Shown here: piece by piece, positions 63,498 through 64,000 of the stretch
How positions within the stretch are numbered: position 1 is the first letter of the stretch
Layout: every line of letters begins with the position of its first letter
Source of the DNA: an uncultured Eubacteriales bacterium
Lineage (GTDB): Bacteria > Bacillota > Clostridia > Peptostreptococcales > Anaerovoracaceae
Direction of reading: 5' to 3'
Length of the DNA stretch: 64,000 nucleotides
Assembly: GCA_902776725.1 (NCBI GenBank)
Contig: CACYQX010000005.1
Coordinates: 28,144-92,143 of the forward strand
Notes under the pieces: model-generated
The model's database searches: none
Told to the model about the DNA's origin: nothing
The model's input: the letters and a program-made list of their open reading frames with translations, nothing else
Made by a program: the position numbers and the translations under genes

Positions 63498-63938
63498 ATG
63501 CTTATTGACATTACATTGAAGATTACACGGAAAATGGTGACAGATGCTCAAGGTAATGAGAAGAAGGCGCTTGTTGGACATCTTGGAACACATTTTGACG
63601 TAATGAACAAGGAATTTCCTTTAGAGTACACAAAGCGTAAAGGTATCATCTTTGATGTTTCCACTGTTGAGGGCAGAGATATTGATATTGAGGATATCTT
63701 GCTTGATAAAGTGGAGGCGGATATGTTTGTTGGTTTCTATACAGGCTTTATTGAGAAAGAAGGTTATGGAGGAAAGGTATATTTTACAGAACATCCACAG
63801 CTTTCCGATCATTTGATTGACGCTCTGCTCGAAAAAAGTATATCCATTATCGGTGTAGATTTTGCAGGAGTAAGGCGAGGGAAAGAACATACTCCCAAAG
63901 ATCAATTTGTTTTGCATATTGTGATTGCCGTCTTTTAG
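63498..63938 (+). pseudogene. Cyclase/kynurenine-formamidase-like protein, C-terminally truncated
   Basis: A 146-residue product of the cyclase family (metal-dependent amide hydrolases). It starts MLIDITLKITRKMV, has the metal motif as GHLGTHFDV (the usual HxGTHxDxP lacks its Pro), IFDVSTVEGRDID, MFVGFYTGF and VDFAGVRRGKEHTPKDQF. Intact relatives run on for about 60 residues after this last block; here homology stops near 63908 and a short VLHIVIAVF tail ends at TAG. The gene is AT-richer than its neighbours. GGGGGT precedes the ATG. The break coincides with the end of a methyltransferase remnant on the other strand. Confidence 0.72.
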
Positions 63939-64000
63939 CCAATTCTATCATTTTTTTGCTGTAATCAAAAGCGACAACCGAAGCGCCTCTTTGTGCAAGA
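63847..64000 (-). pseudogene. SAM-dependent methyltransferase fragment, running in from beyond the window
   Basis: Reading the minus strand from 63999, the frame gives LAQRGASVVAFDYSKKMIE followed by LAKRRQSQYAKQID, the typical stretch after the SAM glycine loop of class I methyltransferases (acidic residue in VAFD). The 5' part including the glycine motif lies past 64000. After KQID (about 63900) homology ends and unrelated sequence antisense to the cyclase runs to TAA at 63847. It appears truncated at the same point as the cyclase gene. Confidence 0.65.

Overview
This 64 kb window reads as chromosome of an anaerobic Gram-positive bacterium of the Clostridia. Supporting features are CodY with HslVU, PrkC/PrpC with PASTA domains, an ArgR/RecN pair, a DeoB-Pdp nucleoside pathway, a Re-type citrate synthase (an enzyme of strict anaerobes), oxygen-independent QueH, ammonia-dependent AsnA, and tRNA genes with encoded CCA ends. 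Base composition is moderate. The family is uncertain; a relative of Eubacteriales family XIII (Anaerovoracaceae) is plausible, but this cannot be proved from the sequence alone. Nearly the whole window is dense, mostly plus-strand housekeeping sequence. Only the last ~700 bp look accessory.

Layout. 1-3035: end of a shikimate operon (aroA partial, aroC, chorismate mutase, aroQ). 3085-7677: a broken rmuC, a phosphoesterase, deoB and pdp. 7746-13991: a promoter with an overlapping palindromic operator, then Re-citrate synthase, a GntR/FCD regulator, aconitase and isocitrate dehydrogenase (citrate to 2-oxoglutarate, for glutamate synthesis), with a lipid kinase gene behind. 14008-14568: a 57-residue Gin-like zinc protein and tRNA-Ser. 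14591-19359: two divergent gene pairs, arcC-pyrB on the minus strand and a dihydroorotase-like amidohydrolase plus an aspartate aminotransferase on the plus strand. Together they could degrade dihydroorotate or a related cyclic ureide to aspartate and oxaloacetate while making ATP. 19398-22972: a heterodimeric ABC exporter. 23126-25539: a MORN lipoprotein, a cysteine hydrolase and a HAD phosphatase. 25639-34020: yraN-comM-dprA-topA-hslV-hslU-codY-yigZ. 34122-35440: 14 tRNA genes. 35510-47822: tdk, queH, asnA, then priA-def-fmt-yugP-rsmB-prpC-prkC-rsgA-rpe. 47849-48011: a rod-shaped structured RNA candidate. 48034-51705: a large class A penicillin-binding protein with an unusual C-terminal tail. 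51832-57358: comEC-holA facing argR-recN. 57450-63271: ruvCAB under a LexA-type box, then queA-tgt and an rRNA methyltransferase. 63386-64000: 28-bp-period repeats and two gene remnants truncated against each other.

The strongest candidates for something new are the divergent carbamoyl-aspartate gene set, the operator-controlled Re-citrate operon, the structured RNA between rpe and the penicillin-binding protein gene, and the repeat/remnant junction at the right edge. The rmuC lesion may be biological or an assembly error.
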